NCBI GenBank assembly: GCA_030849465.1
Contig: JARVLF010000015.1
Location: 930,001 to 994,000, forward strand
From: Moesziomyces globuligerus
Lineage: Eukaryota > Basidiomycota > Ustilaginomycetes > Ustilaginales > Ustilaginaceae
DNA: 64,000 bases
Reading direction: 5' to 3'
Shown here: positions 40,061 through 50,879 of the stretch, one piece after another
Layout: every line of letters begins with the position of its first letter
Position numbering within the stretch: the stretch's first letter is position 1
Translations under genes and position numbers: made by a program
Notes under the pieces: model-generated
Seen by the model: only the letters and a program-made list of their open reading frames with translations
Databases searched by the model: none
Told to the model about the DNA's origin: nothing

Positions 40061-41913
40061 CTACGCACGCGCAGCCACTTCGGGCGCAGTGCCCGGTGCG
40101 GGTGCCGCGCGGCGCGAGAACTTCATCCTGGCGCCATCCTTGGGGAAGATGGTGGCGATGACCTCGACCTTTTCGCTCAGCGGCGTGATCTCGTGCTCCC
40201 AGTTCATCAGCACGCTCGCCGTACCCAGCACGGCGGTCAGGTGCATGTTGGCGTACTGCTGGCCGATGCAGTTGTGCGGACCGCTGCCAAAGACGAGGTA
40301 GTTCTTGGGATTCTTCTGCGCCGGGTCCTCCGTGTCGAGCCATCGCTCCGGCTTGAACTCGTCCGGCTGAGGATACACCTTGTCGTCGTGGAGCGAGTTC
40401 CAGAAGCTAGGGATCACCATGCTGCCCTTGGGCACCGTGTAGCTCTTGTCGATGGGGAACTGCTTGTGCGTGAGGTAGGGCACCATGATGACCGGCGGCT
40501 TGATGCGCAGCGACTCCTTGACCGTCGCCTTGGTGTACTCCATCTGCTCGATCATCTCGTACGTCAGCGGCGCGTTGACGTCGTCGCCGCGGATGCGGTA
40601 CTGCTCCTCGCGCACCTTGCGCAGGATCTCGGGCTTGTCCGCCACATGCTGGAGCAGGTAGGTGAGTCCGGACGACATGGCATCCTGCGAAGCAAACAGG
40701 AAGCTGAGCAGCACCATGCCGATTTCGCGGTCCGAAAAGTCGCGAACCAGCACGCGGCGCGTCTCGGCCTCGAGATCCGCATTCTCGTTCTGCAGCCTAG
40801 CGTCGATCATGGCCTTGATCCAGGCGTCGGTCAGGCACGTCACCTCCTCGCCCTCGGCCATGCGCTTCTTGCTCTCGCGCGCCGTAAGCTCGAACCACTT
40901 CATCGCCGTCTTGCGCGCCTTGATCGCATTGTAGACCTTGGTGCCCGGAAAAGCGAAGGGGAAGTTGACCAGCTCGAGAGCCACGGTGATGAGCCAGTAG
41001 TTGTCCGAAATCTCCTTGGCGCCCTCGTCGCCAATGTAGTTGCCGCAGAAGACGCGCAGCGACGTCTCCATGTTGAGGTCGCGGAACTTCATCATGTACG
41101 GCTGCGCCTCCGTGCTCGGGTCCGCGAGCCACTCCTCAAAGTAGCGCTTGTAGATGTTCTCCTGGATGCCCAGGTAGATGCCGAGCGCCTTGCGCGTGAA
41201 GAGCGTGTTGAGACCCTTGCGGTAGTCGACGTGCGTCTTGCCGCTCAGGAACACCCTGTTTCAGTGCAGGAAAAGCAAGACAGGGTTAGCACATGGTCCA
41301 AGCGGGGATGATTCGCGCAAATGAAGCGCCCAGAAACCCCGCGGGAAAGTCTGCTCTGGTGAAATGACATCGCGGGGTCCATGCACGGCATCCGCCCACG
41401 CGCGTTTGGCACGTGGGAATGTATGCATTGTTTCGGTACTTACCAGTTGTCAGGGCAGAGCACCTTCTTGGCAGAAGCGACGAGGCATGGCTCGGCGTAG
41501 GTGGGGCTGTTGAGGATCTTGCGGGCGTATTCGTTGGACGAAGCAATGACGATGAAGATGTTGAAGACGCTGGCGACGCTGAGCGGGCCCGAGTTCCAGC
41601 CCTCCTGGTACTTTTCGAGCGAAGGGTTGAGCGAGTCGGCAAACTTGCCGATGATGGGGATGGTCCACTTGGGACCGGGCAGGCCACCCTTCTTCTTCTG
41701 ATAGTTGTACTGCTCTGCCAGCAGCAGCGTCGCGACCACAGCGAGGATGGTGAAGACGACCGTGGTGCGGTCGGCCTCCTGGAACGAGGGCACGCGGGTG
41801 AGGTCGACGAGCGAGAGCACCTTGGCGAACGCCGAGTCGGGACGAGCGAGGGGCGCGCCGGTGGACTGCGAGAAGTTGAGGCCACGCTGGCCGGCGTTAA
41901 GGATCGAAGCCAT
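40061..41913 (-). CDS. ERG5: Sterol C-22 desaturase, cytochrome P450 CYP61
   Basis: Two exons, complement(join(40061..41255, 41444..41913)), encode 554 residues. The 188-bp intron (GTAAGT...CAG) splits the Trp codon of CPDNW/VFLSGK, a block continuous in other ERG5 proteins. Residues 50-68 are the ER membrane anchor, followed by the proline hinge GGLPGPKWTIPIIGKF. Family-specific blocks are KILNSPTYAEPC, HVDYRKGLNTLFTRKALG and ALELVNFPFAFPGTK. The I-helix reads LLSFLFASQDAMSSG, the ExxR is KESLRI, and the heme loop is FGSGPHNCIGQ with Cys486. Erg5 inserts the C22-23 double bond of the ergosterol side chain in the ER using NADPH-P450 reductase. It is not CYP51: the I-helix and heme-loop context fit CYP61. 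Confidence 0.96.
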
Positions 41914-44140
41914 CTTGAATTGGCGTTGTCCTGGAAGCTGAATCGAGGAGGGCGAAAGATGACCCGGAGAGTGAGCTGTCTATATGGCGCAATCGGAGCA
42001 GCCGAGCGAGGCAGTACTTGGATGGGTGGCCGAGTCGAGGACGGCTGGAAATGACAGACTAGATGGCAGCAGGTGGACGGAGCAGGATCAGTCTGGGCCA
42101 GACCGACTAGGATCGCTCGAGATGGAGACGGGCTCCAGCGAGATGGTAGAGGGATGTGGTGGGAACAACCACGGGTGAAGGCGGGAGGGATGAGGATGCG
42201 GGGATGCGATGTGGTGGGATGGCGAGAAGGTTAGCGTTGAAGGCGGAGCATCCAAACCCAAGTCGCGGACGCAGCGTTCGGAGATCCGTCCGGTGGGCGA
42301 ATGAGCCAAGCGGCCAAGCTACAGGACGTCGGCAAGCTCAGCGCATTTCGGAGTCAGTGTAGCTGGTCGGCGCGCCTGTGCGGAGGATTGATTGCTTCGG
42401 ATGGCCGTTTGGTGAGCCGTCTCGGCATGTAGCCAGGAAAGAGAAAAAAAAAAAAAAAAAGACCGCAGCTGCTCAAAAGAAGCTCTCGAGCCAAATCGCG
42501 AAAAGAAAAGAAAAAAAAAATGACTGGCCTGTGATTTGATGATGCACGCAGGGGATGGAATTGCCGAGCCGGCTGCGAATGTCGGGTGTCGAGTGGCCCT
42601 TGCTGTCCAGCGGACGTCGACGCGGCGCAGGGCGCCAAGGTCGATTCCAAGCTGGCATGGCGCCGGCTGCACGGGGGCCGTCCATGTGCGGCGCGACAGA
42701 GTGCGTCGCGAACGGAAGGGGGCTTCCGACGCTTGCTCGAGAAACGCAGCCAGCCACCCAATCTGTGCAGTGCTCGAGCAGGATCTCCGTCGGCACATCC
42801 GCAACTGGCCCTTCCGCGGCAACGAGCGGGTCAAAGTCGTCAAAGCAGAGCTCGACGCTCTTGCGCATAGGGTTAGCCTCGGCGCGATGCTCACACAGCG
42901 CAGTCATGCTCAGGAGGCAGCAAAATGGAGAAGGCGGGCTCGATTCGAACCCAGATGCTGGGATCGTCGCCTCACAGTCAGCGGGGGGAGGAAACAATGA
43001 GCGCGATTCATGATGATGCCCAAGCGCACGCTCGCTCGCTCGCAAAATGAGTAAACCCTTCCAAAAGAGACGTGAAGGTTCAATCACAAGCTCGTCCGCA
43101 TATCGCCTCCTCCCACTGGACTGGGGTAAAGTGCGGCGAGTTGGAAGGAAGGCGAACGTGGCGCATGCATCCCCACCAATGAACCGTAAATGAAAACGCT
43201 CGCAACGTCGCTAGCGAAATGAAGCAAAGGGAAGCCATGAAGCCAAAACGCAAGTGGGTATGGAGGATCGACGCGATCCGAGCGCTCACAGATCCCGCCT
43301 CGCTCGACCTGTTGCGTGTCTGAACCTTGGGATGGGCGAGGTCGATTCGAAAAAATTGGCCAGTGGTGACGCGTTGGCAAGCTGAATCAAACCTTCCAGA
43401 AACAAGGCTTTGTGCAGCTGCCGGACGGGCCGTGTCGATCCCACACTGCTCCAGTGCACGTCGTTGCATGCCGGTGTCTCCGCGGCTGACAAGAGAGGCT
43501 TCACGTTTTCTCAACTCCGACTGACGCTCTTGAATTTCGTTTTTTTTGTTTTCTTTCTTTTCAATCAGGGCACTGTCAACGGGCGTGCACATGCCTTCAG
43601 TTAACAGACGAGCCAGCTTCGCGCCGAGATCTCGCCAAGCGCAACCATCCGACGCCACCCGCTCCGAACGCGTGGTCGAAAATCAGACCACATTGACACC
43701 CAACGCCACGGACGGCCCAGACGTGCATTTTGTTAGAGCGTAAGAACGCGAAAGCATTCGCGCGGCGGCCACCGCTGAATCTTTGCAAACCCTTGCCTGC
43801 ACAGACTCGGCCTTGGGCCAGAGTGGCCACCACCTGGAGCTGAGCTTGAGCTCGCCTCGATTCGAAGCGAGATGCGGTCAGCACGGCCGCCGGCCCAGGT
43901 CTCGAGCCTAGTGCACTTTGAAAGTTTGTCGCTGTCGGTGGGCTCAATGCATTGCCGAATCTGGGCGCGTAGGGCTCAAACTTTACGTATCGGCGATCTG
44001 GCCCACCAACTCAGGTGATGCCTTCCTTGCGCGGAGCATCTATCCAGCGACACACCTAGCTCGACCATTGAGCACGCAATGGAGAACCTCGGGAAAGGGC
44101 ACCCGGCACATAACGATGAGACCATGACACAAGTAGCATT
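41914..44140. promoter_or_regulatory. 2.2 kb gene-free region upstream of ERG5
   Basis: It lies between the ERG5 start codon and the stop of the leftward GPI14 gene, so it carries the ERG5 promoter and the GPI14 3' UTR. A 17-base A-run is at 42444-42460 and more A-rich tracts follow near 42501-42521; a T-rich tract lies near 43537-43562. Short ORFs on both strands lack domains. A tRNA B-box-like string near 42941-42955 lacks the rest of a tRNA. Confidence 0.5.
42444..42460. repeat. Poly(A) tract, 17 bases
   Basis: An uninterrupted run of 17 A, about 530 bp upstream of the ERG5 start codon. Such dA:dT tracts exclude nucleosomes and are also assembly-error hotspots. Confidence 0.8.
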
Positions 44141-45856
44141 CTATTGCGCTTTTAACGTCTTGACCAACTTTCCGTCCTTGAGCTTGAGCCCATGTTTCTG
44201 CACCTCTGTCCGGAACCTAGCCCAGGCCGAGAGGAACCAGACGAGCAGGCCGGCATGCACCCCGAGCAACACAATGCCGCTTGCCCAAACCCTGGCGAAC
44301 ACTTCTTTTGCCTGGAACTCGAGCTGGTATGCCTGAGAGAGCCACAGCGCCTGCCCTCCGACCCACGCCGCCACGGCCACGGCCGTCTCGATCCTGCCGA
44401 CCTTGAGGCTGGGCCAGACGAGCGGAAGCAGCCAGAGGAACCAGAGGAAGTACTGGCTGGTGCACACCTTGTTGAAGGCAACAAAGGCGATCGTCTGCGC
44501 CGTCATCGCGGCCACGACATCGCGCTTGCCCAGATGGTAGCCCAGCGCCACAACGACCACGAGCTGCGGCAGGAACGACAGCAGCGGCGAGGCGAGCACG
44601 CGTTCCGTCCAGTGACCGGTGGACGTCGGCGGCGCAAACAGCGAGAGATACGTGCCGAGGAAGTAGGGGCTGAAGTTGTGTCGGTGGTCGGCACGGCGAA
44701 GGTGGTAGAGGAAGGTGTGCTCGATGAACGGCGTGCCCCACACCGCCCACGCGGCAACGTTGGCCGCCATAAAGGCGTAGAAGGCCACGAAGCCAAACTG
44801 GATCCCTGCCGCGTGTTTCGTCCACAGGCTCAGCGAAGCCCGGCGATCCGGAGCATATGCTGCGACTGTAGATCGATGGAGATGCGCTAGAACCGGGATG
44901 GCATAGATGACGGGGAAGAGCTTGAGATGCGTGGCAAGTCCGAGAAGCGTGGGCGCAACGTACGCGTCGAGCGACCAGTCGAGCAGGTTGGACGCGCTCT
45001 CGGGTGGGAATGCCTCGTACGTGGCCGCAGCCACTGCATCCGGGGTCGCGCCCTCGCCGTCCTTGCCAGCAGCAACAGCCGAAGGAGAGGAGAAAGCGGG
45101 CAAGTACTTGGTGCTGAGACCGAGCGGCGCTTCGGGGTTCGCCTTGAGGAAGAAGTAGAGGAAGGAGAGGACGAAGAGTCCCACGAGAGATTCAGACGAT
45201 CCTCGCGTTGAGATCTGAGCGACCATGGGATTGAGGATCCACAGCAGGCCTGGCAGATGAACAAAGACACCCGCCGACGATGCTTGTGGGCGTCGTCCAT
45301 CGAGAACGAGCCACATGAATACGGCGCACAGCAGATCGCACACGGCAAAGATGTACTTGCCAAAGTCGGTCCAGCCGAACAGGTGGATCGGAGCCAGAAG
45401 CACCGCGAGGAACGGCGTATACCGGTATGTCGGGCGTGCATAGGGATCACCCAGCGTGGCGAACAGATCGAACGCGGGTTTGGCGAACTGGTAGCTTCGT
45501 TTGGCCCAGACGTACATGGCGTCAGACTCGTCGGGCTTGAGGCCGTCTGTGGGCGTATGGGTGTTGGGATCGTTGAGCAGCAGAAAGCGCGCCGACGCTG
45601 GCCCGATGCCGCGAGCGCAGGGGATGTCTTTGCGGTGGAGCAGATCCGCGTCCGCCTCATACAACGGATGGTCGATGGTGCTCGAGAGCGGACAGCCGTC
45701 GACGACGAACTTGGCGGCGTCGGAGAAGACAAAGTAGTCGACGTCGGTGTACGGTACGGCATGGTTGGCGTCCTGATGCTGACCCCACAGCAGCAGACCG
45801 ACACGGAGCAGCACGCCAGCTGCAATGTACACCCATGGCCACGTGGAGGTCCTCAT
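44141..45856 (-). CDS. GPI14: GPI mannosyltransferase I catalytic subunit (PIG-M/Gpi14)
   Basis: Single-exon gene, 571 residues from ATG 45856; the frame is open upstream to 46084 but without an ATG. It is a GT-C multispanning protein: after the first membrane segment comes the catalytic loop YTDVDYFVFSDAA with the DxD-type aspartates D38 and D40. Further signatures are TYRYTPFLAVLLAP, FGKYIFAVCDLL, STRGSSESLVGLFVLSFLYF, LKLFPVIYAIP and SPYFLGTYL. Gpi14/PIG-M transfers the first alpha-1,4 mannose from dolichyl-phosphate mannose to GlcN-acyl-PI in the ER lumen, with the stabilising subunit Pbn1/PIG-X. A longer loop after the catalytic motif (about residues 55-120) is less conserved. It shares a 700-bp divergent promoter region with SelO. 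Confidence 0.93.
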   Translation of the reverse strand: MRTSTWPWVYIAAGVLLRVGLLLWGQHQDANHAVPYTDVDYFVFSDAAKFVVDGCPLSSTIDHPLYEADADLLHRKDIPCARGIGPASARFLLLNDPNTHTPTDGLKPDESDAMYVWAKRSYQFAKPAFDLFATLGDPYARPTYRYTPFLAVLLAPIHLFGWTDFGKYIFAVCDLLCAVFMWLVLDGRRPQASSAGVFVHLPGLLWILNPMVAQISTRGSSESLVGLFVLSFLYFFLKANPEAPLGLSTKYLPAFSSPSAVAAGKDGEGATPDAVAAATYEAFPPESASNLLDWSLDAYVAPTLLGLATHLKLFPVIYAIPVLAHLHRSTVAAYAPDRRASLSLWTKHAAGIQFGFVAFYAFMAANVAAWAVWGTPFIEHTFLYHLRRADHRHNFSPYFLGTYLSLFAPPTSTGHWTERVLASPLLSFLPQLVVVVALGYHLGKRDVVAAMTAQTIAFVAFNKVCTSQYFLWFLWLLPLVWPSLKVGRIETAVAVAAWVGGQALWLSQAYQLEFQAKEVFARVWASGIVLLGVHAGLLVWFLSAWARFRTEVQKHGLKLKDGKLVKTLKAQ

Positions 45857-46556
45857 GGTCCGAGCTGAGGGGCACGCGACGCGGCGTTCACGCTGAGTCG
45901 GAGCGAAGCGGGGACGGTACTTGCGGTAGCGGTGGTCGTGGTGTTGGTGGAGGTGATGATGGTGGTCGGGATGCAGCCAAGCAAGCGGCTCGGGATGTTT
46001 GCCAGGTGGAGCTCCCCCAACGTGGCCGGGATGAGCTGTCAAGCAGAGCCGCCTTGCGGGCGAGACCAACACCCGCTTGGCCAAAACGCAAAAGCGCCGG
46101 ATAGAGCTCGGCTGCTCCTCCTTTCTTCCTGCCTGGACTTGGCTGCATCCGGAGCTGCCAATCCTCCAATCACCCTTTTCAGGCAGGGCGACTCCGCTCC
46201 AACGACGCGTCGTCCGCTTTCAGCGATGCGGGGAAAAGAGAGCGTGTCAATTTTCCGTTTTTGTTATACCCGCTTGTCGAACATGAGCAGGTCAAAAAAG
46301 ACCCTTCGCGGCACGTCTTCAGACGAGGTTCGCACGAGCTGTGGCCTGTGCAGCGGCAACTCACTCTCCGGCCTCCACTTGTCAGCCGGCAAGAAAGTGT
46401 CACGACGAGTGACTGTGCCGCAAACAAGCAGCAAGAAGACACTGGTCGGCCTCTCCCCTGGCTCGGTTCTTCAGAACTCCCATCTTTGACCCTGCCGCTA
46501 GCTCCAACAGAGATACAGCAGCATCACAGCTCCCACCAGCTGGATCCGGGAGATTC
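45857..46556. promoter_or_regulatory. Divergent promoter region GPI14/SelO
   Basis: 700 bp between divergent start codons. The part next to GPI14 is open in the GPI14 frame but has no ATG and encodes a His-rich string unlike the family, so I treat it as 5' UTR. No RNA gene was seen. Confidence 0.5.
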
Positions 46557-49283
46557 ATGTCTTTGAAGCACCGACTCGCCGTCGTTCGCCTCCATCCTCT
46601 CTACCGTATTCAACAGCGCGCACGCTTGGCCTCTCCACGCATCACTACATCGCACGCATTCACCTCTGCCTCGGTCGTCGCCAACATGCGGGTGAGGAAG
46701 TTCGACGTGCTCAACCTGCCGCTGGTGCCGGCGTCGGAGCGGCTGACGGTGAACCTGCTCGCGGACCCGGTGACGCCGGAGCCGCGCTCGATCGTCTCCG
46801 TGTCCGGCTCGTCGCCGTCGCTCGTACGCCGAGCACGACCCGTGGGGCAAGGTGCGCACTTCAGCTTCTTGTCGACGCTGCCGCTGTCGTTCCCGTACGA
46901 GTTTCCGCCCGAGCAGGAGGGCGAGCTGTCGATGGGCGAGCGCCATCAGCAGGAGCTCGAAGGCGACGATGCGCCTGCCGACGCACAGCTCACCGAGCAG
47001 CAGAAGAAGGAGAAGATCGAAGCTGCGCACAAGCGCAGGATGAAAGAAGTCGAAGTCATGTTGCAACGATACGAAGTACAGCCTGCCGACGCAGGCAGCC
47101 CTGCGGGAACGGACGAAGCAGCAGCCGCGGCCGGGCTGCAGGGGCATGTTCCTCCGCGCCGTCGACACCAACATTTCCCCTCGGCACGGCTGCTCGGCAT
47201 CTCGCCTGCTGCGCTGAGAGACTGCCTGCCGCACCTCGACATTGGCGATGCATTCCAGTGGATCCAGAATAACAACAAGTCGGCCGGCCCGAGCTCGTAC
47301 AGCTCCGGCCCGATCGCCGATGCTGCTTCTAGCGGCAACGGCTCGCCCGAGGTGGCGGCACGCAGGACGCTGAGCGACTTTGTAGCCGGCCGTCTGATCG
47401 GAGCGCGCATCGCGGGCGGTTCGAGCGCGCTCGAGGCGGACGATACCGCTGGCTACGGCACCAAGTACATGCGTCTGCGCGAGCAGATCATCAAGGGCGA
47501 GGTGACCGAGGAGGGTGCCGAGGCACGCACGTTGCGTCGGCTTGACGAGCTCGAACACAAGCGCGCCTCGGGCGAGCAGAACGACTACGCACCCTGGTCG
47601 CTGTGCTATGCGGGGCACCAGTTCGGCGTGTGGGCCGGTCAGCTCGGCGACGGACGTGCGTTTACGCTGATGGAGACCAAGAATCCGGCGACGGGCGAGC
47701 GCTGGGAGATCCAGCTCAAGGGCGCCGGCCGCACGCCCTACTCGCGCTTCGCCGACGGCCTCGCCACGCTCACCAGCAGCGTGCGCGAGTACCTGTGCAG
47801 CGAGGCCATGGCGGCGCTCGGCATCCCCACCAGCCGTGCGCTCGCCGTCGTCGCGCTCCCCGAGCTCAAGGTCATCCGCGAACGCCTCAACGTCGCGGCC
47901 ATCACGACGCGCCTGTGCGAGTCCTGGCTGCGCATCGGCTCGTTCCAGATCCACAGCTCGCGCGGCGAGTGGGAGTCCGTCCGCATCCTCGGCGAGTACG
48001 TCTCCCACGACCTCTTCCGCTTCACAGACGTCGTCAAAGGCGGCGCCGTCAGCGAAGGGGAGGCGGAGAAGAGGCCGGTGTGGGCAAGGCGGATGGTCGA
48101 GGAGGTGGCGACGCGCAATGCCAAGACGATCGCGCTCTGGCAGGTCTACGGCTTCATGCACGGTGTGATGAACACGGACAACATCGCGCTCACCGGTCAC
48201 ACGATCGACTACGGCCCGTACGCGTTCATGGACCTGTACGACGAGGGCCAGATCTGCAACCACTCCGACGGCGAGGGTCGCTACGCCTACCGCCTCCAAC
48301 CGACCATGGGCGTATTTGCAGTCCGGGAATTGCTCAATGCCGTTGCGCCGCTGGTGGGTTTCGAGATCGAGCACGACCGTGCGCCTGCGCCGGGTGAGCT
48401 TCTGCGTGCCACGCCGGCCCAGATCGACGAGTGGCGAGAGCTGTGCTCGGAAGAGTACTCCGAGTCGCTCGAGGGCGTCTTCACGAGCACGCTGCTCGAG
48501 CACTGGAAGCACGCCTACCGTGCGCGTCTCGGCCTGGCTACGGCGCAGGGCGATGACAAGACCGCGCTCATTGACCCGCTATCAGACGTGCTCGCCGAGC
48601 TCGACTTTGCCACCACCCTGCGAAGCCTCTCGCGCTTCCCGGCTCTACTCAAGGCACGCGGTGTGAGTGCCGACGATGAGGCGGGCCAACAGAGCGTTGC
48701 CGAGACGTTCGTACGCGGCGACCAGAACGCAGGCGTCGAGAGATGGTACGACGCTTCGGTGCTGAGCGAGTACATGCGCGAGCAGAAGGAGAAGCAGGCC
48801 CGCGCCTGGCTGCTCGTGTACGCCCGCCGCCTGCTCGCCGAAAAGAGGGATGGCGAAGAAGTCGAACGCGAGATGAAGCGCAAGAACCCCAGGTTCGTGC
48901 TGCGCAACTGGCTCACCAACGAAATCGCCGACCGCCTCGAAAAGGACAACGACACCCATGCCCTCGCCAAGGTGCTCGAGGTAAGTCCGGTTGATGTCTG
49001 TGTCGGATAGGGCGAGCCGAGCTGACGAGGATTGCTGATTGGAATGTGTCTATAGATGGCAACGCATCCGTTCGAAGATTGGGGCTTGCCTGCCGAGGGC
49101 AAGTCGCCAGAGGAGGTCGCTGAAGAAGCCGTAAGTTTCGCTCATTTCCCACTTCCCCCGTCTAGTGACATGCCTCTGACCGACCCTCGCACTTTCTTCG
49201 ATCCCGCTCCGTGTTTGGGTATACAGCGTTTGTGCTCGCTCGGTCGCCCGCTGACCGGCAACTTGCCTTCATGCTCCTCGTAG
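46557..49283 (+). CDS. Protein adenylyltransferase SelO (mitochondrial, Cys form)
   Basis: Three exons, join(46557..48980, 49056..49130, 49227..49283), encode 851 residues. Introns are 75 bp (GTAAGT...TAG) and 96 bp (GTAAGT...CAG). The first 45 residues are basic and Ser/Thr-rich, a likely mitochondrial presequence. SelO signatures are dense: APWSLCYAGHQFGVWAGQL, GDGRAFTLME, QLKGAGRTPYSRFADG (near 386), SSVREYLCSEAMAALGIPT, the block with HGVMNTDNIALTG (near 533), and IDYGPYAFMD carrying the DFG-equivalent (near 550). SelO is a pseudokinase-fold enzyme that AMPylates proteins in redox homeostasis. The C-terminus LPSCSS has Cys where animal SelO has selenocysteine. Low-complexity inserts (residues about 120-200 and 240-265) lengthen it. 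Intron 2 is stop-free and a multiple of three. Confidence 0.95.
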
Positions 49284-49322
49284 CCTTGCTCGACTGTTTT
49301 ATACTTTTCTTGCCATGTATCA

Positions 49323-50648
49323 TCAAGTCTGTTTGCCCTCGAGTAGATCGCGACAGCGGCGCGCGGTGGCGAGGATCTCGCTCTCCAGCCAGTGAGCATC
49401 TTGTCTTGCTTCGAAAGCCTGTGTGAGAGGCAGGACACGGTCTCTTACCCAGAAGTCATCCGGCCTCCACTGCTTCTCCGTTGGGGGATCCTCTAGATTT
49501 CGGAGGACCATCTTCCAGAATCCGTCCCACGCCCAGCCGGCATCGTGCACCGCGACGTCCTGAACGATCTTGTAGAATTCGTGCTTCCACGTGTCGTCCT
49601 TCTGCGGATGGTTGGAACGGAGCAGATCGCGTACGTCGCAGAGCGACTCCTCGACGTGGTCGAGTTCGGTCTCGATCGAGGCGTAGAGCGAGGGGAGGTT
49701 GACGGCGTTGCACCAGTTGCGGTTGATCGAGATGCATTCTCCTACGTTGGCCACCTGGTGCCACCAGTTGCTCGGCACGAAGATCGTCTCCCCCGCCGCC
49801 TGCTCCACCACTTGCACTGCTTCCCATGCTCTTTCGAGCTCTCCGTACTCCTTTCCGCGCTCTGCTGGCGTGTTCAGGAGGCGTTGAAGCGTCTCGATGT
49901 CCGAGACCATGGCCGAAGTTTCGACAGCAGGGAATCGGCGAAGATGCGCGATGACCCGCGGCGGAAAGAGATGCCAGCGCTTTCGACCCACCACGTTCGT
50001 CGACCACGAGTACGACGTATACACATCGCGGTGCAGCAGCGTCTGTGAGCCCGCCGTGCCCGCATATACGAAGCGGAAATCGTCACCTCCCAACGCGATG
50101 TTGTTCATCCAATCATCCGCAAGTACCCCTGGCACCGCATATGGCGCCTCCTCGGTTCTGTTCTCCTCTTGCAGCTGCTTGACCATGTGCCAGTCCTTGA
50201 TGTAGATCGCGCGTGCGTCGGAAGCGTCGGAGGCATCAGCTCGATGGGTGAGGACGAGGTCGACGGCTTCGCGAATCGTCATGTCTGTCCGGTCGTCCTC
50301 TATTCCGCCATCTGGACTGACCCGCGTGACTACCACGGGCGCAGTCTGCGAGCCGTAGTGCAGCTTGAGCGCTTCCCAGCTCACTGCCTCAGGACCTTCT
50401 GGTGTGGGTGATGGAGCAGCCCATGCTCGAGACTGAATCACGGGCCAATGCTCGACGAGTCGACGAGGAAGGATACAGGGACGGTTAGGCAAGAGACACC
50501 GCTCGAAGAACTCGCGATAGCTCGGCGCAGCCTCGAAGCGAATCAGCTCCTCGCATTCACTCGTCCTCATAGCACCAGCCCAGTCCAGCACCCTACGCAC
50601 TCGTGCAGCCAACGATTCGGCGAGGACGCAGTTGATGGACGAAAACAT
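49323..50648 (-). CDS. JmjC-domain oxygenase, JMJD4-like
   Basis: Single-exon gene, 441 residues from ATG 50648 (the frame opens six codons earlier at a GTG). An N-terminal FFERCLLPNRPCIL block precedes the JmjC barrel. Iron ligands are visible as the HxD of LLHRDVY (H206, D208) and the distal His in NWWHQVANVGE (H297). The strand YSWSTNVVGRKRWHLFPP, the FVPSNWWHQV block and the SINRNWCNAVNL ending match JMJD4, the Fe(II)/2-oxoglutarate oxygenase that hydroxylates a lysine of translation termination factor eRF1. That substrate is known for animal proteins and inferred here. The C-terminal region (CDVRDLLRSN onward) is helical. Its stop is 39 bp from that of SelO, and its start is 231 bp from the stop of ULP1. 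Confidence 0.88.
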   Translation of the reverse strand: MFSSINCVLAESLAARVRRVLDWAGAMRTSECEELIRFEAAPSYREFFERCLLPNRPCILPRRLVEHWPVIQSRAWAAPSPTPEGPEAVSWEALKLHYGSQTAPVVVTRVSPDGGIEDDRTDMTIREAVDLVLTHRADASDASDARAIYIKDWHMVKQLQEENRTEEAPYAVPGVLADDWMNNIALGGDDFRFVYAGTAGSQTLLHRDVYTSYSWSTNVVGRKRWHLFPPRVIAHLRRFPAVETSAMVSDIETLQRLLNTPAERGKEYGELERAWEAVQVVEQAAGETIFVPSNWWHQVANVGECISINRNWCNAVNLPSLYASIETELDHVEESLCDVRDLLRSNHPQKDDTWKHEFYKIVQDVAVHDAGWAWDGFWKMVLRNLEDPPTEKQWRPDDFWVRDRVLPLTQAFEARQDAHWLESEILATARRCRDLLEGKQT

Positions 50649-50879
50649 GACAGGGTCCACCTCCACACGCCGAAGGCTTTTCAGAGCTCACCCGGAATTC
50701 GGCTTTCGGTATCTTCGCCGAACCCTCGCTCCTTCCTCACCATGTGACTACCCTCGCTCCTACGGGACACAGTACACACCCTTAAACACCCTCAAAGACG
50801 ATGCGACAAGATCACTGTACAAGTACACGTTTCGAATTACAGCGACTGTCCACGGAGCCAGAAGCGACGCACGCTGCAG

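Noticed and set aside
42931..43000. tRNA-like B-box (GGTTCGAATC on the minus strand) with a possible GTG anticodon-like loop
   Set aside because: No A-box, no paired acceptor stem, and neither the T arm nor the anticodon stem forms a proper helix.
45857..46084. His-rich N-terminal extension of GPI14
   Set aside because: The frame is open but begins at TTG; the family-like N-terminus starts at ATG 45856.
46524..48512. 662-codon minus-strand ORF
   Set aside because: It is antisense to SelO, Arg/Ala/Leu-rich, with no domain; a by-product of the codon bias of the real gene.
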